A stretch of DNA of 64,000 bases from Lumbricus terrestris. Its lineage: Eukaryota > Annelida > Clitellata > Crassiclitellata > Lumbricidae. Location of the stretch: NCBI GenBank assembly GCA_949752735.1, contig OX457037.1:19155539-19219538 (forward strand), read 5' to 3'. A program made the translations under genes and the position numbers. Within the stretch, counting starts at the first letter, position 1, and every line of letters starts with the position of its first letter. The notes below the pieces were generated by a model. The model ran no database searches. It was not told the DNA's origin and saw nothing but the letters and a program-made list of their open reading frames with translations. Below are positions 23,201 to 60,188 of the stretch, piece by piece.

Positions 23201-24859
23201 GTCAGTCTTTACCTGGCTTTCTCATCGTTGTTTATTAGTTCCTTGAGATGACTCGAAAGGTTCTTTTCTTGTTCGCTTAAAATATCGCAGGCTTCTTGAA
23301 GGCTAAAAGATTGTAAGCATCAAAAGTAAAATGTCTTATTAGAAGAATGCTTTGGGAATAAGTTCTCACTTAACTTAGCTTTCTATATACAAAATCAAAG
23401 TAGGTTAGCAAGAAGATTAAGAGCAGATAAGCCCACCCTACTTTAACACAGCTGACAACAGAAACAACAAAACAGAGGCATCAATGACATAATGTAGTGG
23501 TGATTAAATTTAAAGATTACCATAAACCATGATACTCATATTTCTCTATTTTCATATTTGTAGCATTCATCTGTATTGTAAGCTAATGGAAATTGGATTA
23601 AATACACAAATATCGTGTGCAAGTGTGTGTCTGTATGTATGTATGTACGTAAGTACAATGTACATATCGCTGAAATTGCCTATATAATATTGCACCAATG
23701 ACCAAATATCATTCTTTATGATCTTAGTCCAGTCTTCATGCCAAGAGTTCACAGTCTTGATGAGCTTTTATTGAAATGGCTCTACATAAATGCATACTCT
23801 TACATTGCATGCATTACAACAGAACAGGTTGTAAAATGAACATGGATAAATTTTCCAGGCAAAAAGGAAGTTTGTCTGCATAATTATAATTATGTAAACA
23901 TGAATGTATGTACAATGTAGATCTAATTCTAAGTGCATAGTGCCTTCTGTAAATCTCTCAAGGCTGTACCTAATATAGTTGTGCTTGTTCTGGACACACT
24001 GGTTGTTCAACAATTTCCCCTCTTCATCCTGTTGTCTTGTTGCCTCTTTGTTCAACTTATCCTCCTGCTTTGCTGTCTCGGTTTTACATTCCAGTTCTAA
24101 AATTCCACCAGCAATTTAAGAGTCAAAAGCAGAACTCAAAGACAATGAAAATTATAAACAAGTTTTTAACTTTGCTATTTGACTAAATCTTACAGAGAAC
24201 GTGTTAATTTGGAAGATTCCACAGTGAAGAAAACATACCTGCTGTAAGCTGCATTTCTCTTTCAATTTCTTTTTCATACTGCTTCTTCTCATACTCTAAA
24301 TTAGACAGGATAATAGTTGAAATTATACTTTTAAAACATCCCATCTACAACAAAAGTGTTCATCCACGAATTGACTCAATGATATGACAAAAATGCCAAA
24401 CAATAATGTCAATTGCACACTCTTTTTCAACTTTCAAACTGCACTTCATGAGTCATTAAGTAAAACAATTCAGTTATTAGCATCAAATTGTGTGTAGTTG
24501 ATTTTAAATAGCTAGTTAATCTCTCAAAATTTCATATGAAGTACTACATGCTCTAGAGAGGTCAGATGCACACCTAGTGTCAGACCCTGGGATATGATAA
24601 ATCAATTCAAACAAGCAAAATAATTAATGTGAGAAAATACATGCAGAGGACAGCACAATATTTCTTTAAAAAGTTGTCCAGCAACAATGAGTGAATGTAG
24701 AATTAAAGAGATAATTATCTAGTTAAGTGAAGAATAAAAACTTATAGATCACATTCATAGACCCATTCTCATAAATGCCAGTGTGTTAATACCAAGTTCG
24801 TTCATCAGCCTTTGCATGGTTTCAAAGTCATCTTGTATTCTTAACGGCCTGTCCCCCAT
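10523..24859 (-). CDS. SIX6OS1: SIX6OS1-like synaptonemal complex protein gene (12 coding exons resolved)
   Basis: Minus-strand split gene. Coding exons in order: 24793-24859, 24239-24295, 23970-24096, 23213-23302, 22537-22742, 19728-19866, 18920-19143, 14648-15221, 12696-13376, 11990-12117, 11492-11588, 10523-10914 (stop TGA). All have AG/GT borders. Splice phases join cleanly for exons 1-5, 6-7 and 8-12. Joins 5-6 and 7-8 are out of phase, so at least one small exon is missing in each gap. About 926 aa are read; human SIX6OS1 is near 590 aa. The N-terminal ~180 residues are a charged coiled coil with [12 protein letters not shown], resembling the coiled coil of vertebrate SIX6OS1/C14orf39. 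Exon 7 is another Glu/Lys/Arg helix. The middle is Ser/Thr/Pro-rich and low in complexity. The C-terminus has repeated FG/FNFG/FSFFG motifs and ends QFKFF, like the vertebrate QFTFF end. In vertebrates the protein is a synaptonemal-complex central-element component that binds SYCE1 and is needed for synapsis. Identity is inferred from architecture and end motifs; another FG-tailed coiled-coil protein is possible. Confidence 0.62.
11050..11330 (+). mobile_element. L2-like LINE 3' end fragment
   Basis: Reads [17 protein letters not shown], then the 3' tail GAGGCGCTATGCAAATTCA and an AATGAATGAA microsatellite typical of L2-like tails. A 35-bp segment (CTTACGAGTTTTATTTGACTG) is duplicated inside it. 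Confidence 0.65.
11492..11588 (-). CDS. SIX6OS1: SIX6OS1-like exon 11
   Basis: Reads [12 protein letters not shown] and then [11 protein letters not shown], the first FG-type motif of the tail. Acceptor TTTTAAG, donor GTATTT; phase 0 to 1. Confidence 0.58.
11990..12117 (-). CDS. SIX6OS1: SIX6OS1-like exon 10
   Basis: Reads [20 protein letters not shown] and on to [16 protein letters not shown]. Acceptor TTTCTAG, donor GTTGTG (weak); phase 1 to 0. Confidence 0.6.
12696..13376 (-). CDS. SIX6OS1: SIX6OS1-like exon 9 (Ser/Thr-rich)
   Basis: 681-nt exon, Ser/Thr/Ala-rich and probably disordered. It has an acidic start ([14 protein letters not shown]) and an end near [14 protein letters not shown]. 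Acceptor TTCACCAG, donor GTATGT; phase 1 at both ends. Confidence 0.6.
13690..14095 (+). mobile_element. Frameshifted LINE endonuclease/RT C-terminal fragment
   Basis: Reads [19 protein letters not shown], then in shifted frames [18 protein letters not shown] and [18 protein letters not shown]...[13 protein letters not shown]. These are the familiar YLGSxIxEDG...RIRNExVRxEL...RRLxWxGHVxRM blocks of invertebrate LINEs. It lies in a SIX6OS1-like intron. Confidence 0.7.
14648..15221 (-). CDS. SIX6OS1: SIX6OS1-like exon 8 (Pro/Cys repeat region)
   Basis: 574-nt exon reading [19 protein letters not shown]. It then has a degenerate repeat of about 20 residues with the core P..PRQPxCxExPV (three to four units) and ends near [11 protein letters not shown]. 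Acceptor TTCTGTAG, donor GTAGGA; phase 0 to 1. The antisense strand is also open over most of this exon, which reflects composition only. Confidence 0.6.
15450..15635 (-). mobile_element. LINE 3' tail with GATTAC microsatellite
   Basis: The minus strand reads ATGCAGCGCTCATGAATAAG, then GGCTTTCGA, and ends in GATTACGATTACGATTG. The same module occurs at about 16,910, 40,260 and 58,590 on the plus strand. Confidence 0.6.
16745..16985 (+). mobile_element. LINE 3' end fragment (same family as 40 kb copy)
   Basis: Ends with GATGCAGCGTTTGTGAATAA, TCTTGAGTGGAACGTTAGA and ACAATTACAGTT, a diverged copy of the module at 40,255-40,330. Confidence 0.5.
17166..17292. repeat. (CAGA)n microsatellite
   Basis: About 30 CAGA units with a few CATA variants. 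Confidence 0.95.
17671..17757. repeat. (CAT/CAC)n microsatellite
   Basis: Trinucleotide tract with His-rich shadow frames. Confidence 0.85.
17996..18667 (+). mobile_element. 5'-truncated L2/CR1-like LINE with RT C-terminus
   Basis: One open frame of about 200 codons (to the stop at 18611) reads [53 protein letters not shown] and [17 protein letters not shown]. It is followed by GGGGCGCTATATAAATGC and a GAAT microsatellite tail. It lies in a SIX6OS1-like intron in the opposite orientation to the gene. Confidence 0.85.
18920..19143 (-). CDS. SIX6OS1: SIX6OS1-like exon 7
   Basis: Highly charged helix beginning [18 protein letters not shown], then Gln/Arg/Glu-rich, ending LQMPFRR. Acceptor TTGTAG, donor GTATGC. 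It ends in phase 2, which does not fit exon 8 (phase 0). Confidence 0.6.
19651..19705 (+). repeat. Left arm of a perfect 55-bp inverted repeat
   Basis: Exactly complementary, base for base, to 20082-20136. The 376-bp spacer contains exon 6 of the SIX6OS1-like gene. Confidence 0.95.
19728..19866 (-). CDS. SIX6OS1: SIX6OS1-like exon 6 (lies between two inverted repeats)
   Basis: Reads [19 protein letters not shown] and on through [14 protein letters not shown]. Acceptor AATTTAG, donor GTTTAT. It ends in phase 0 and joins exon 7 cleanly, but its 5' phase (2) does not match exon 5, so a preceding exon is missing. The exon lies inside the 376-bp spacer of a perfect 55-bp inverted repeat. Confidence 0.55.
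20082..20136 (-). repeat. Right arm of the perfect 55-bp inverted repeat
   Basis: Perfect reverse complement of 19651-19705. It directly abuts the LINE fragment beginning at 20137. Confidence 0.95.
20137..20365 (+). mobile_element. LINE C-terminal fragment
   Basis: Reads [13 protein letters not shown], then [16 protein letters not shown] and [13 protein letters not shown] before a stop. This is the C-terminal end of a LINE ORF2 common in invertebrates, of the same general type as the fragment at 13,690-14,095. Confidence 0.7.
20460..21500. other. Intronic AT-rich DNA
   Basis: Lies in the large gap between SIX6OS1-like exons 5 and 6. Contains a small tandem repeat (TTATCATTGAATGTTAAC, about 21,415-21,465). 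The missing exon should be between 19,867 and 22,536 but I could not identify it. Confidence 0.4.
21505..22482 (+). mobile_element. 5'-truncated Jockey-like LINE with RT C-terminus
   Basis: 216-codon open frame reading [56 protein letters not shown] and [10 protein letters not shown], typical of the RT thumb/C-terminus. About 290 bp of 3' UTR and an (ATTG)n tail (22460-22482) follow. It lies in a SIX6OS1-like intron, antisense to the gene. Confidence 0.85.
22537..22742 (-). CDS. SIX6OS1: SIX6OS1-like exon 5 (best conserved block)
   Basis: Contains [14 protein letters not shown] followed by a [10 protein letters not shown] helix. This is the block most like the Y..YQ.KY.ETPF region of vertebrate SIX6OS1. 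Acceptor ATTACAG is clear. Two donors are possible: GTTGCG (phase 1, used here) or GTAAAA six bases further on (phase 0). Confidence 0.6.
23213..23302 (-). CDS. SIX6OS1: SIX6OS1-like exon 4
   Basis: Helical exon [19 protein letters not shown] and following residues. Acceptor TTTTAG, donor GTAAAG; phase 2 at both ends. Confidence 0.6.
23970..24096 (-). CDS. SIX6OS1: SIX6OS1-like exon 3
   Basis: Charged helical exon with [18 protein letters not shown] and then [10 protein letters not shown]. Acceptor TTTTAG, donor GTACAG; phase 1 to phase 2. Confidence 0.6.
24239..24295 (-). CDS. SIX6OS1: SIX6OS1-like exon 2
   Basis: 57-nt coiled-coil exon ([15 protein letters not shown]) with acceptor TTTAG and donor GTATGT. 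It is phase 1 at both ends and symmetric, so it can be skipped without a frameshift. Confidence 0.6.
24793..24859 (-). CDS. SIX6OS1: SIX6OS1-like exon 1 (start codon)
   Basis: Starts [12 protein letters not shown] and ends in phase 1 at a GT donor (24792-24791). The first ATG is chosen because the frame continues without a break into the coiled coil of the next exon. Any non-coding 5' exon lies upstream and is not visible. Confidence 0.55.
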
Positions 24860-25204
24860 TGTGGAAATAATTCTGCAGCAAATTCACGATGCAGACTGTA
24901 AAACCTGGAACATCAACACATATCCACACTTAATAAGAGTTCAAGAATCAAAAGTTCAAGAAGGCAAAATGAACAGAATTCACAAAAGTATAAAAACTTT
25001 CTGTGCATTGCACACTAACAAATATAACAAATATCTAAAAAAAGTAGATGCTCAAAGGTAGGCCTATAGATCTAGATCACTCACTGATAAAGTTACTTAG
25101 CATAATTATGTCCCCATGCACCTCTATCCATATTCTTGGTTTGCACCAATGTTACCTAATTTTGGAGATTTGAATCTGGGGTTAACCTGGTCCAAACAGG
25201 AAGA

Positions 25205-25368
25205 CCTTAAGTGGCGTGGCTCACATTCGCAGCAGTGATGGAGGGTCACAACTCACAACCCATCAAATCATTGAATAGGTCCAGAAAATGGCAAAGGCCA
25301 CGCCGTTGCTGTACAAAAACATGTAGGAGAGGCGCTCTATAAATTGTTAGATACGATACGATGTGACT
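25205..25368 (+). repeat. LINE/SINE 3' tail
   Basis: Ends GGAGAGGCGCTCTATAAATTG followed by an AGATACGATACGATG microsatellite, the same tail logic (GGCGCTATATAAAT) as the L2-like elements here. The body is not identified. Confidence 0.5.
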
Positions 25369-25382
25369 GAACGTCATGGTCT

Positions 25383-25440
25383 AGTGCAGTGCTGTCAAAC
25401 CATTTTGACACAGCGGCCCACCGAAGAAAAATCAAAAGTT
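25383..25440 (+). mobile_element. hAT end fragment
   Basis: CAGTGCTGTCAAACCATTTT followed by GGCCCACCG resembles a hAT (Charlie-like) tip with its subterminal 'gcggccca' block. No matching right end was found. Confidence 0.4.
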
Positions 25441-26115
25441 AGTTGAAATTGGACAAATAATTATTAAACACGTTCTAAAGAGCAAATTTAATATACAAAA
25501 TCTAATAAAAATTTATCCGATTTACCATAAAACAGAGAAACTATATCTGTGGAATATTATATCGTCTGCTGCAACGACCTCATATATATTACAAACACAG
25601 ATTACATATATGCATAGATTCAACACTTTAGGAGGTGTAAATTTGATTCAAGTTCTTTTTCCGACTGATGCAAGGGCAAAAGCTGGTTCAATTTCCTACC
25701 AACCTTGCGAATATCCAAGTTGCCACGAATCAGTCTTGCATTAGTTAAATAGGCCTACACTTGACTTGTAAAGATTGGCTCTTCTGAAAGATGCAAAGAA
25801 GACTTTACTATCGCAATCGTGTAAAATCTAATCTGGGGGCTATATTAGGCAAAAATCGTTGTGCATTAAAAGAATAGTTCATTTATATGGGCGCCGTTTA
25901 CAAAACGCCTGATAGGTTCCGTTCTGTAGACCTTGGTCAAAAAAGGAGAAGTTCATGTACTGTTCCTGATTCGGGGCACAGTAAATTAATTTCATGCTGT
26001 GGTATTCAACATTGCATCGTTTGCAATTCACGTCATGAAAATGTGCTTGGTGCTATTTACGTCATCATTCGTGGAGAACATGTTGAAAATGTTTCATCTG
26101 TGCTAAAAGCTTGCA

Positions 26116-54158
<28,043 letters not shown>

Positions 54159-54553
54159 AACAGGATCATCGTCGCAGATGAAACCGCGTCCGCTGCTGCG
54201 ACACCCCCCTCTCCCCACCGAACGGACTCGACGAATGATTAAGAAGCAGTGTGTGCATAAAGACAATGGTGTTGTCCGGGTGGCGGTTTATTGTTTGCAC
54301 TTCCTGTGTCTTTGACTTCTTCGGTCAGTCAACGTCGGATTCAGCGGATCTGACAAGTACACTAAAACTGTCGTCGTGGAAGTTCTAATTAACCTCACTC
54401 TGATATGAATGACCTGTGCGTGCGGTAAACATGAATCCAACCCCTTATTATCACCCGCGTTTTTTGGACAGCGAGCTCTTTGGGTGCATCTGAAGTTGAC
54501 AGTGTATATTCTGCACCAAACGCCTGATTGTTAAACTTTTGTCGTTTATGATG

Positions 54554-54559
54554 AATAAA
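54554..54559 (+). terminator. Candidate poly(A) signal AATAAA of TMEM67
   Basis: AATAAA about 395 nt after the TMEM67 stop, just upstream of the next repeat cluster. It is the first canonical hexamer on this strand after the stop. Confidence 0.45.
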
Positions 54560-54795
54560 GTTCACACCAAACCCCATCTGTCGATCTGCTTTTATTGGTT
54601 TACCCAGCACGATTATTTATTATCAGTCGCGGTTGCGGATACAATGAATGCCGTGAATATCGATAATTATAAATATACACTGTACTAGCATGGGCGGAGT
54701 TTATCAGGGGCTAAGGAAGGTTAAGCCCCCCCAAGAAGACCCAGAGTCATTTTTTTACCGTGTAATTGTATCTTTTCCCGGGCTTAACCCCCACC

Positions 54796-55146
54796 CAGGG
54801 GCGGATCCAGGGGGGCCAATCCGGCCATGGCCCCCATTTAAAAATTGCATGGGACGTGGCCCCCATTTGGTTTCAACAAGCCATTAAATAAATGTAGTGG
54901 GAGAGAAAAACAGGACATCAGGCCCCCCTATTAAAAAATCGCACGGGACTTGGCCCCCCGTGGATTCAGCGGTGGATGTTTCCCGAAAATTGGTCGATGA
55001 CTAAAAAAAATAAAAGGTCATCAGTTTTTTCGGCGGATGAAATGGTATTTTTTTCCACGGAAAATTGGCCGATGACTAAAAAAATTTCCTGTCTCACAAG
55101 AACAAAAATATTGGCCCCCTTTCGAAAATTCCTGTATCCGCCCTTG
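54796..55146. mobile_element. 351-bp MITE, tips CAGGGGCGGATCCAGG
   Basis: TIRs CAGGGGCGGATCCAGG against CAAGGGCGGATACAGG (14 of 16) with the 8-bp duplication CCCCCACC (54788-54795 and 55147-55154). Interior GGTCATCAGTTTTTTCGGCG resembles the tandem unit of the 52,341 MITE. It sits inside a larger GGGCGGAG-rich repeat fragment (about 54,690-55,195). Confidence 0.88.
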
Positions 55147-55199
55147 CCCCCACCCCCCAAGAAGGCTTTAGCCCCTCCAAGAGCTAGTCTGGTTTAGCA

Positions 55200-56029
55200 C
55201 ATATAACCTAATTATATTCAATTATATAGCTTTCGAATAGGCTATTTGGACCTTTTGGTCACGACTCTTCAAGAACTACATGCATAACGCCAATTGATTG
55301 AACACAACAAGTTTTCGAAAACATCTTTCCATTGATGCAGCTAAAAATTATGGTCACAGAGTCATTTGAAAGTTTATTCGGCAGGCTAATAAAGAAAGGA
55401 CCTGGACACTTAGATTGGTTATTCTGTAAATAATCGGCTGCAACAACGTTAGTTTAGAACTTCGCTTGTCAATCATGATTTGAATGAAGTCAATACGGCA
55501 CGACACATAATTTGTTTTTTGTCTGAGGAGCATATATTTTGTGCACAGTAGAGAGTAGACCATGCAGACTAAGGAGTATAATGCAATCGAAAGCAGACGA
55601 TCGCGTAATCATCGGCAGCCGACCCGCCATTTACAATGAAGCATCTGCATGGCGTGGCTCCCATCAGCCGTCAACGCTTTTGTAGGCATTTCACAAAGTT
55701 AACCATAGCCATAAATGTTATTGAACCAAGCAGAACCGGTTATATTATATGACATCGAGAAACATGTGCGGTGGAAAAAGAACAAGGGATCAAAGGCCTA
55801 CAACCCTGAGGAACATGGGTTCCGCTATAGTGGGCCACCTTTAGGCTAACGATGAAATAAAGCTTGGCAGGGTTGATAATAACACAAGTTACAATAAGGC
55901 ATGATTCTTAACTAATTTAGTTAACTGAGTTGACATGATATATTATAGGCCTTGATCCTAGGCCTGTGAATAATAGGCTAACCACGAATTTACCGGAATA
56001 TTTTTGTTCTTCGCGTTCGTGTTGTAGGC
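55200..56029. other. Intergenic, no gene seen
   Basis: AT-rich unique DNA without a supported coding frame. Confidence 0.45.
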
Positions 56030-57018
56030 CTTAGTAACATGGGCGCCCGCACATAGGGGCAAGGGGGGGCACTTGCCCCCCCTGGAAAACCGAAACATAT
56101 TTTTCAAACTACTACTTTTGAGGTTCATGAAATTTCTTCCCATTGAAATACTAATGTTAAGAATGATACACTTCAGTGAAAGTCAGAAATTTAAGTACCG
56201 TACTTAATAAAATCTCTTTAGAAATAAAGAGGCTCTTAATTTTCTGCCTTGCATTTTTTCAAGCTCTTGCTGAAAACGGTAACAATGACTTTTAACCCTC
56301 CCGTGGGTGCCCATACAAATAGTATTCCTATCGATTAATTATGGCCTACTTGTCTGGAATCTCGTTGTAAGCTAATGCAATTTTTCACAACTACGCAAAA
56401 ATTAATTATCAATAAATTACACTAATTTAAATTTTAAAATTTATCAGCAGCCCATTGAAATTAAGTAATGGAGATCTACATAATCACCAGCATTATATAT
56501 GGAATCAAGTCTGCTTTAAGTCAGGCTGCATTTTGTCCATTTTGCATGCTGCCAGCTAGTACAGAATTTAGGTAGGTCAAGCTGTAGAGAAACTTGGATA
56601 ATTGGCTCTGTTTATCACGCCTCGAGATTTTCTCCCAAAACCAACATCTCCTCTGTTCAAAAGAGTTGATACCCCATTCTTCTGATCCTCGGGATCCTCC
56701 ACCTTCCTGAACGACCAGTGGCGGAGACCTAGGGGGGGACAGGGGGGGACGGTCCCCCCCAATGGAGGCGTTGGGGGGGACGGCCCATGCATTTGTCCCC
56801 CCCAATGTTTAAGCGTTAGGACATGTACACAAACACGTCAGTAGAGTTCTAGAGAAAGAAAACTTTAGCAGATGAAGTTCATATTTCTAATGATATGAAT
56901 TCCCGGGCAATCCAGGCTCTAACCAATAGTTATTTAGTCCCACGTTGAATAGTTTGCGAACATTATACTCTGTGGATAAGATACCTCTTTTAACGTATCA
57001 CCGGTTATTATAAAAGCC

Positions 57019-57297
57019 TTGCCAACACCCAACGTCACAACTGATATAAAATTTATGGACTCCATCAGGAAAAGAGCAGTTCTAATTACCCGACTTAGGA
57101 TGTGTCATGTCCTTAATAACACTTGGCTGAAACTGAAAGTGTTAGGTAAAAGCACAACATACCAGTGTTCTAAATGCCAATTGCCTGAAACAACTGAGCA
57201 TGTTCTGCTTGCGTGTATAAAGAATGATATATCAATCTTACTACTTAAAAAATGCGAGGAGAAAAAAGTAGAATGCACTGTTAAAAATCTTTAAAGA
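57019..57297 (+). mobile_element. LINE RNase H/C-terminal fragment
   Basis: 91-codon frame with RKRAVLITRLRMCHVLNNTW and CSKCQLPETTEHVLLAC. This is the RLRxGH...CxxCxxxxTxEHxLxxC end motif of Jockey/R1-type LINE ORF2. It is captured within the nested element. Confidence 0.65.
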
Positions 57298-57559
57298 CGT
57301 CAACAGCCTTTGTAGCTATAAGATGTCGTAAAACTTCTGATTAATAATAATAAATAACGCCACAACGTCATAATCGGGCTTCTGCTACATTCCCTACAGG
57401 TTTCCTTCAGGCTCGAATCAACCTCCAGTTGGACATAGGGAATAATATGGAAAGTAAGTAAGTTAGTATGTAAGTATTTTGTTTATTTCTCCTCAGAAAA
57501 ACGAATAATGGGACATAGAACATCGTTATTATACATCGGATTAACAATAGGTAATAAAA

Positions 57560-58250
57560 ACGTACGATTTAAAATCCCAAGGAAAATAAAATATAATTAC
57601 TAAACTATTATCATCAAACAAATTAACTATTATCTTTTTAAACACAGAATTCCAATTGGAGATGTCTCTTACACACCTTTTTTTAACTTTACTAAACTAT
57701 TATCATCAAACAAATTAACTATTATTTTTTAACGGAGAATTCCAATTGGATGTCACTTACACACATCTTTTAACTTTACTAAACTATCATCATCAAACAA
57801 GTTAATTAATTAATTAATTAAGAGAATTCCAGTTGGAGATGTCTCTTACACACCTCTTTTAACTTTACTAAACTATTATCATCAAACAAGTTAACTATCA
57901 TTACTGTTTTAAACTGAGAATTCCAATTGGAGATGTCTCTTACAAACATCTTTTAATTTTACTAAACTTATATCATCAGACAAGTTAACTATTATTTTTA
58001 AACAGAGAATTCCAATTGGAGTTGTTTCTTACACACCTCTTTTAACTTTACTAAACTATTATCATCAAACAAATTAACTATTATTTTTTAACAGAGAAGT
58101 CCAATTGGATGTCTCTTACACACCTCTTTTAACTTACTAGACTATTATCATCAAACAAGTTAACTATTATTTTTTTAAGAGATAATTCCTTTTGGAGATG
58201 TCTTTTACACACCTATTTTAACTTTACTAAACAATTAACAATTCAAAGCA
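57560..58250. repeat. Minisatellite of about 89 bp x 7
   Basis: Seven units begin AGAATTCCAATTGGAGATGT, continue CTCTTACACACCTCTTTTAAC and ACTAAACTATTATCATCAAAC, and end in GTTAACTATTATTTTTTAA. Units start near 57,645, 57,737, 57,823, 57,916, 58,006, 58,095 and 58,182. Confidence 0.92.
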
Positions 58251-58499
58251 TATCGACATTGGAGGGGGGCACTTTTGAAGTCAACAAAAACTATAAGCAC
58301 TAAAATGACGAGGAAATTTGCAAATATGACTGCCTGAAATGCTACCATTGTAGTGCTGAAAATCGAAATGTCTCGAAGTTTGGGGGCATATCTCCCTGCC
58401 CAAACCCTCCCCTGCTAGGCGCTTCGTGCCTCGGCGATCGTCAATCGGCCGCTCGTCCGTCCCCCCCAAAGTTCGGACCAGGTCTCCGCCTATGTGAAC

Positions 58500-58775
58500 G
58501 ACACCTGCAATAACATCTGACCCTCTGGATACAGGACTCGGACCTCTTTCTTGACAGCCCTTTGAACAGCCTGATGACTCGATGCAGCGCTTCTAAATGA
58601 GCTGGGACCCTACAATTGACTTTGGAGTGGCACTTTAGAAGTTTAGAAATTACGATTAAAATATAGAAGTAATTTAATGGAGCACGTAGGCCTATACTTG
58701 CCCCTTAAAAACTGATACCTGTTTTTCGTTCATTAATTCATTCATTCATTATATAGCGCCCCTTCAAAAACCTAC
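58500..58775. mobile_element. LINE 3' fragments, two orientations
   Basis: The plus strand has GATGCAGCGCTTCTAAATGA with TTTGGAGTGGCACTTTAGAA (same module as 40.3 kb). ATTCATTCATTATATAGCGC with CCCCTTCAAAAA is a reversed L2-like tail. These lie in the outer element beyond the nested one. Confidence 0.55.
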
Positions 58776-58989
58776 TTTTTAACATTCTACTTTAGATTTT
58801 TAATAAATTTCTTCGCTCTAAGAAAACTATTCATATTGAAAATGATTTAGGTCTACACCAAAAATACCCATATTCTCACTTTCCAGCTTTGTAATTTTTG
58901 AGCTCCTGCGACTAGGAAATTTAACCGTGACCAACTTACAAATTTTGCCCCCCCTGCAAAAATTTCTGCGGGCGCCCATGCTTAGTAAT

Positions 58990-59560
58990 CATAATAGGGT
59001 TTGATCAAATCAAAAGATTTTATTTCTGTAAAATATGCGCAAAGTCCGAAGGAGTCAGATGCTCAAGCTTCTTTCAAAGTTCTTTTTCCTAAGCTGACGC
59101 CCATGACAGAGAATTTAAAGTCTATTGATCCAAAGTGTCTAGACTACAGTTTTTACATGTAGGCCTATGGTTAAGTCATTGGTTATAGCCTAATCCAGTT
59201 TGCAGTTTAAAGAAGTTCCGTTTTTCGCGATTATTTTTAGCTGTTCAAATTAACGAACGACGAAGCCACATTGGAGTCGTCTTAGACTCATTATTGTCTC
59301 TTTTTAACGTTTATCCGATTCAGCAGAAGAGCGTCAGACTTCGTTATTCCGATCCAATTAGGATTTTGTTTCGACGCCGAAAGAAATCCAATCAGCCGCC
59401 ACAGCTTCGCTAGACCTTAGCGTTACATAAGACCTAGGCCTACGCCTAAACGTATAGGCTATGCGTGCACAACATTGCACATAGACATAAATGGGCCTAT
59501 GCTATATTTTTATGTTTTACATATGGGCCTACACATGTAAACCTATGTGTATATGCTATT
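58990..59560. other. Intergenic, no gene seen
   Basis: No repeat family or coding frame recognised. Confidence 0.4.
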
Positions 59561-59564
59561 CAAT

Positions 59565-59640
59565 AAATATAATATATATATATATATAGGCCTATATATA
59601 ATTATATATATATATATATAATTATACATATAATAATAGG
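59565..59640. repeat. (TA)n palindromic AT tract
   Basis: ATATATAT runs separated by GGCCTA and AATT. Confidence 0.85.
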
Positions 59641-59651
59641 CTATGTCTATA

Positions 59652-60182
59652 GGTGGGCTAAAAACGAGCCCGTCATGTTTTTTTCTAGTATCCTGGCCAG
59701 AAATAAGAATTCTAAAATAAAATTTTGAAGGCTGAAAGGCAATTCATATTAAATTACGTAGCCTACAATGGCTAAATTTCACCAAAATATTTAAAACAGA
59801 ACAAAAGTTTTAGTGAGCCAACTTTAGTGAGTTCACCCAATGTGTTGTGACGATTTAAAAATATGATGCAACAAAAAGTAGCAAAAAAACGATGTTATTA
59901 AGTCACATTTCAAATGATTTGTTATCAAATGAACTTGATTGTGCTTCACAACTTGTCCTCAATGTGTCCACCACCACCAGCAGTGCCCACGCCTGTTATG
60001 TAAAGTTTTTAATGACCTTGTTGATGACTGTGTTCCCGATGTAAATCTTCCCATATCAACTCCAATGCGACATCAATTCTCTGATCGCTCCTGGCTTTGG
60101 CTGCAGATTGCGGTATTTCTCCAGCTATTTTAAGCCAATATGTTTTTTGAAAAACACTTTAGGGGTCTTTTTTGGCCCACCC
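59652..60182 (-). mobile_element. Mariner-like relic with transposase C-terminus
   Basis: Ends AGGTGGGCTAAAAACGAGCC and (inverted) CAGGGTGGGCCAAAAAAGAC face each other. The minus strand reads GTAGGGGHIEDKL before a stop (about 59,945-59,985), the C-terminus of Tc1/mariner-type transposases (GGHxEHxL). The rest is decayed. Confidence 0.6.
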
Positions 60183-60188
60183 TGTGTA

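Larger units (their letters stand above)
24860..26115. promoter_or_regulatory. Divergent intergenic region between the two cellular genes
   Basis: The two start codons point away from each other across about 1.26 kb. The left half holds a LINE/SINE tail and a hAT-like fragment, leaving about 25,440-26,115 as unique AT-rich DNA for promoters. No clear TATA box or CpG island is visible. Shared regulation is inference from the arrangement only. Confidence 0.35.
56716..58494. mobile_element. 1.8-kb nested TIR element, tips CAGTGGCGGAGACCT
   Basis: Left tip CAGTGGCGGAGACCT, right tip (inverted) CATAGGCGGAGACCT, and the 8-bp duplication TGAACGAC (56708-56715 and 58495-58502). It carries a LINE fragment and a minisatellite, and no transposase. 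Confidence 0.92.
56038..58980. mobile_element. 2.9-kb TIR element, tips CATGGGCGCCCGCA, containing a nested element
   Basis: Perfect 14-bp TIR at 56038-56051 and 58967-58980 with the 8-bp duplication CTTAGTAA (56030-56037 and 58981-58988). Subterminal runs of C and G (GCACTTGCCCCCCC; TTTGCCCCCCCTGC). No transposase is seen. A second complete element (56716-58494) is inserted in it. Confidence 0.92.

Noticed and set aside
54690..55200. A larger outer TIR element around the 54,796 MITE
   Set aside because: The left side starts CATGGGCGGAG like the related elements, but no matching inverted right end or 8-bp duplication could be found.
57560..58250. CRISPR-like array
   Set aside because: Units are contiguous 89-bp tandem copies without unique spacers, inside a TIR element.
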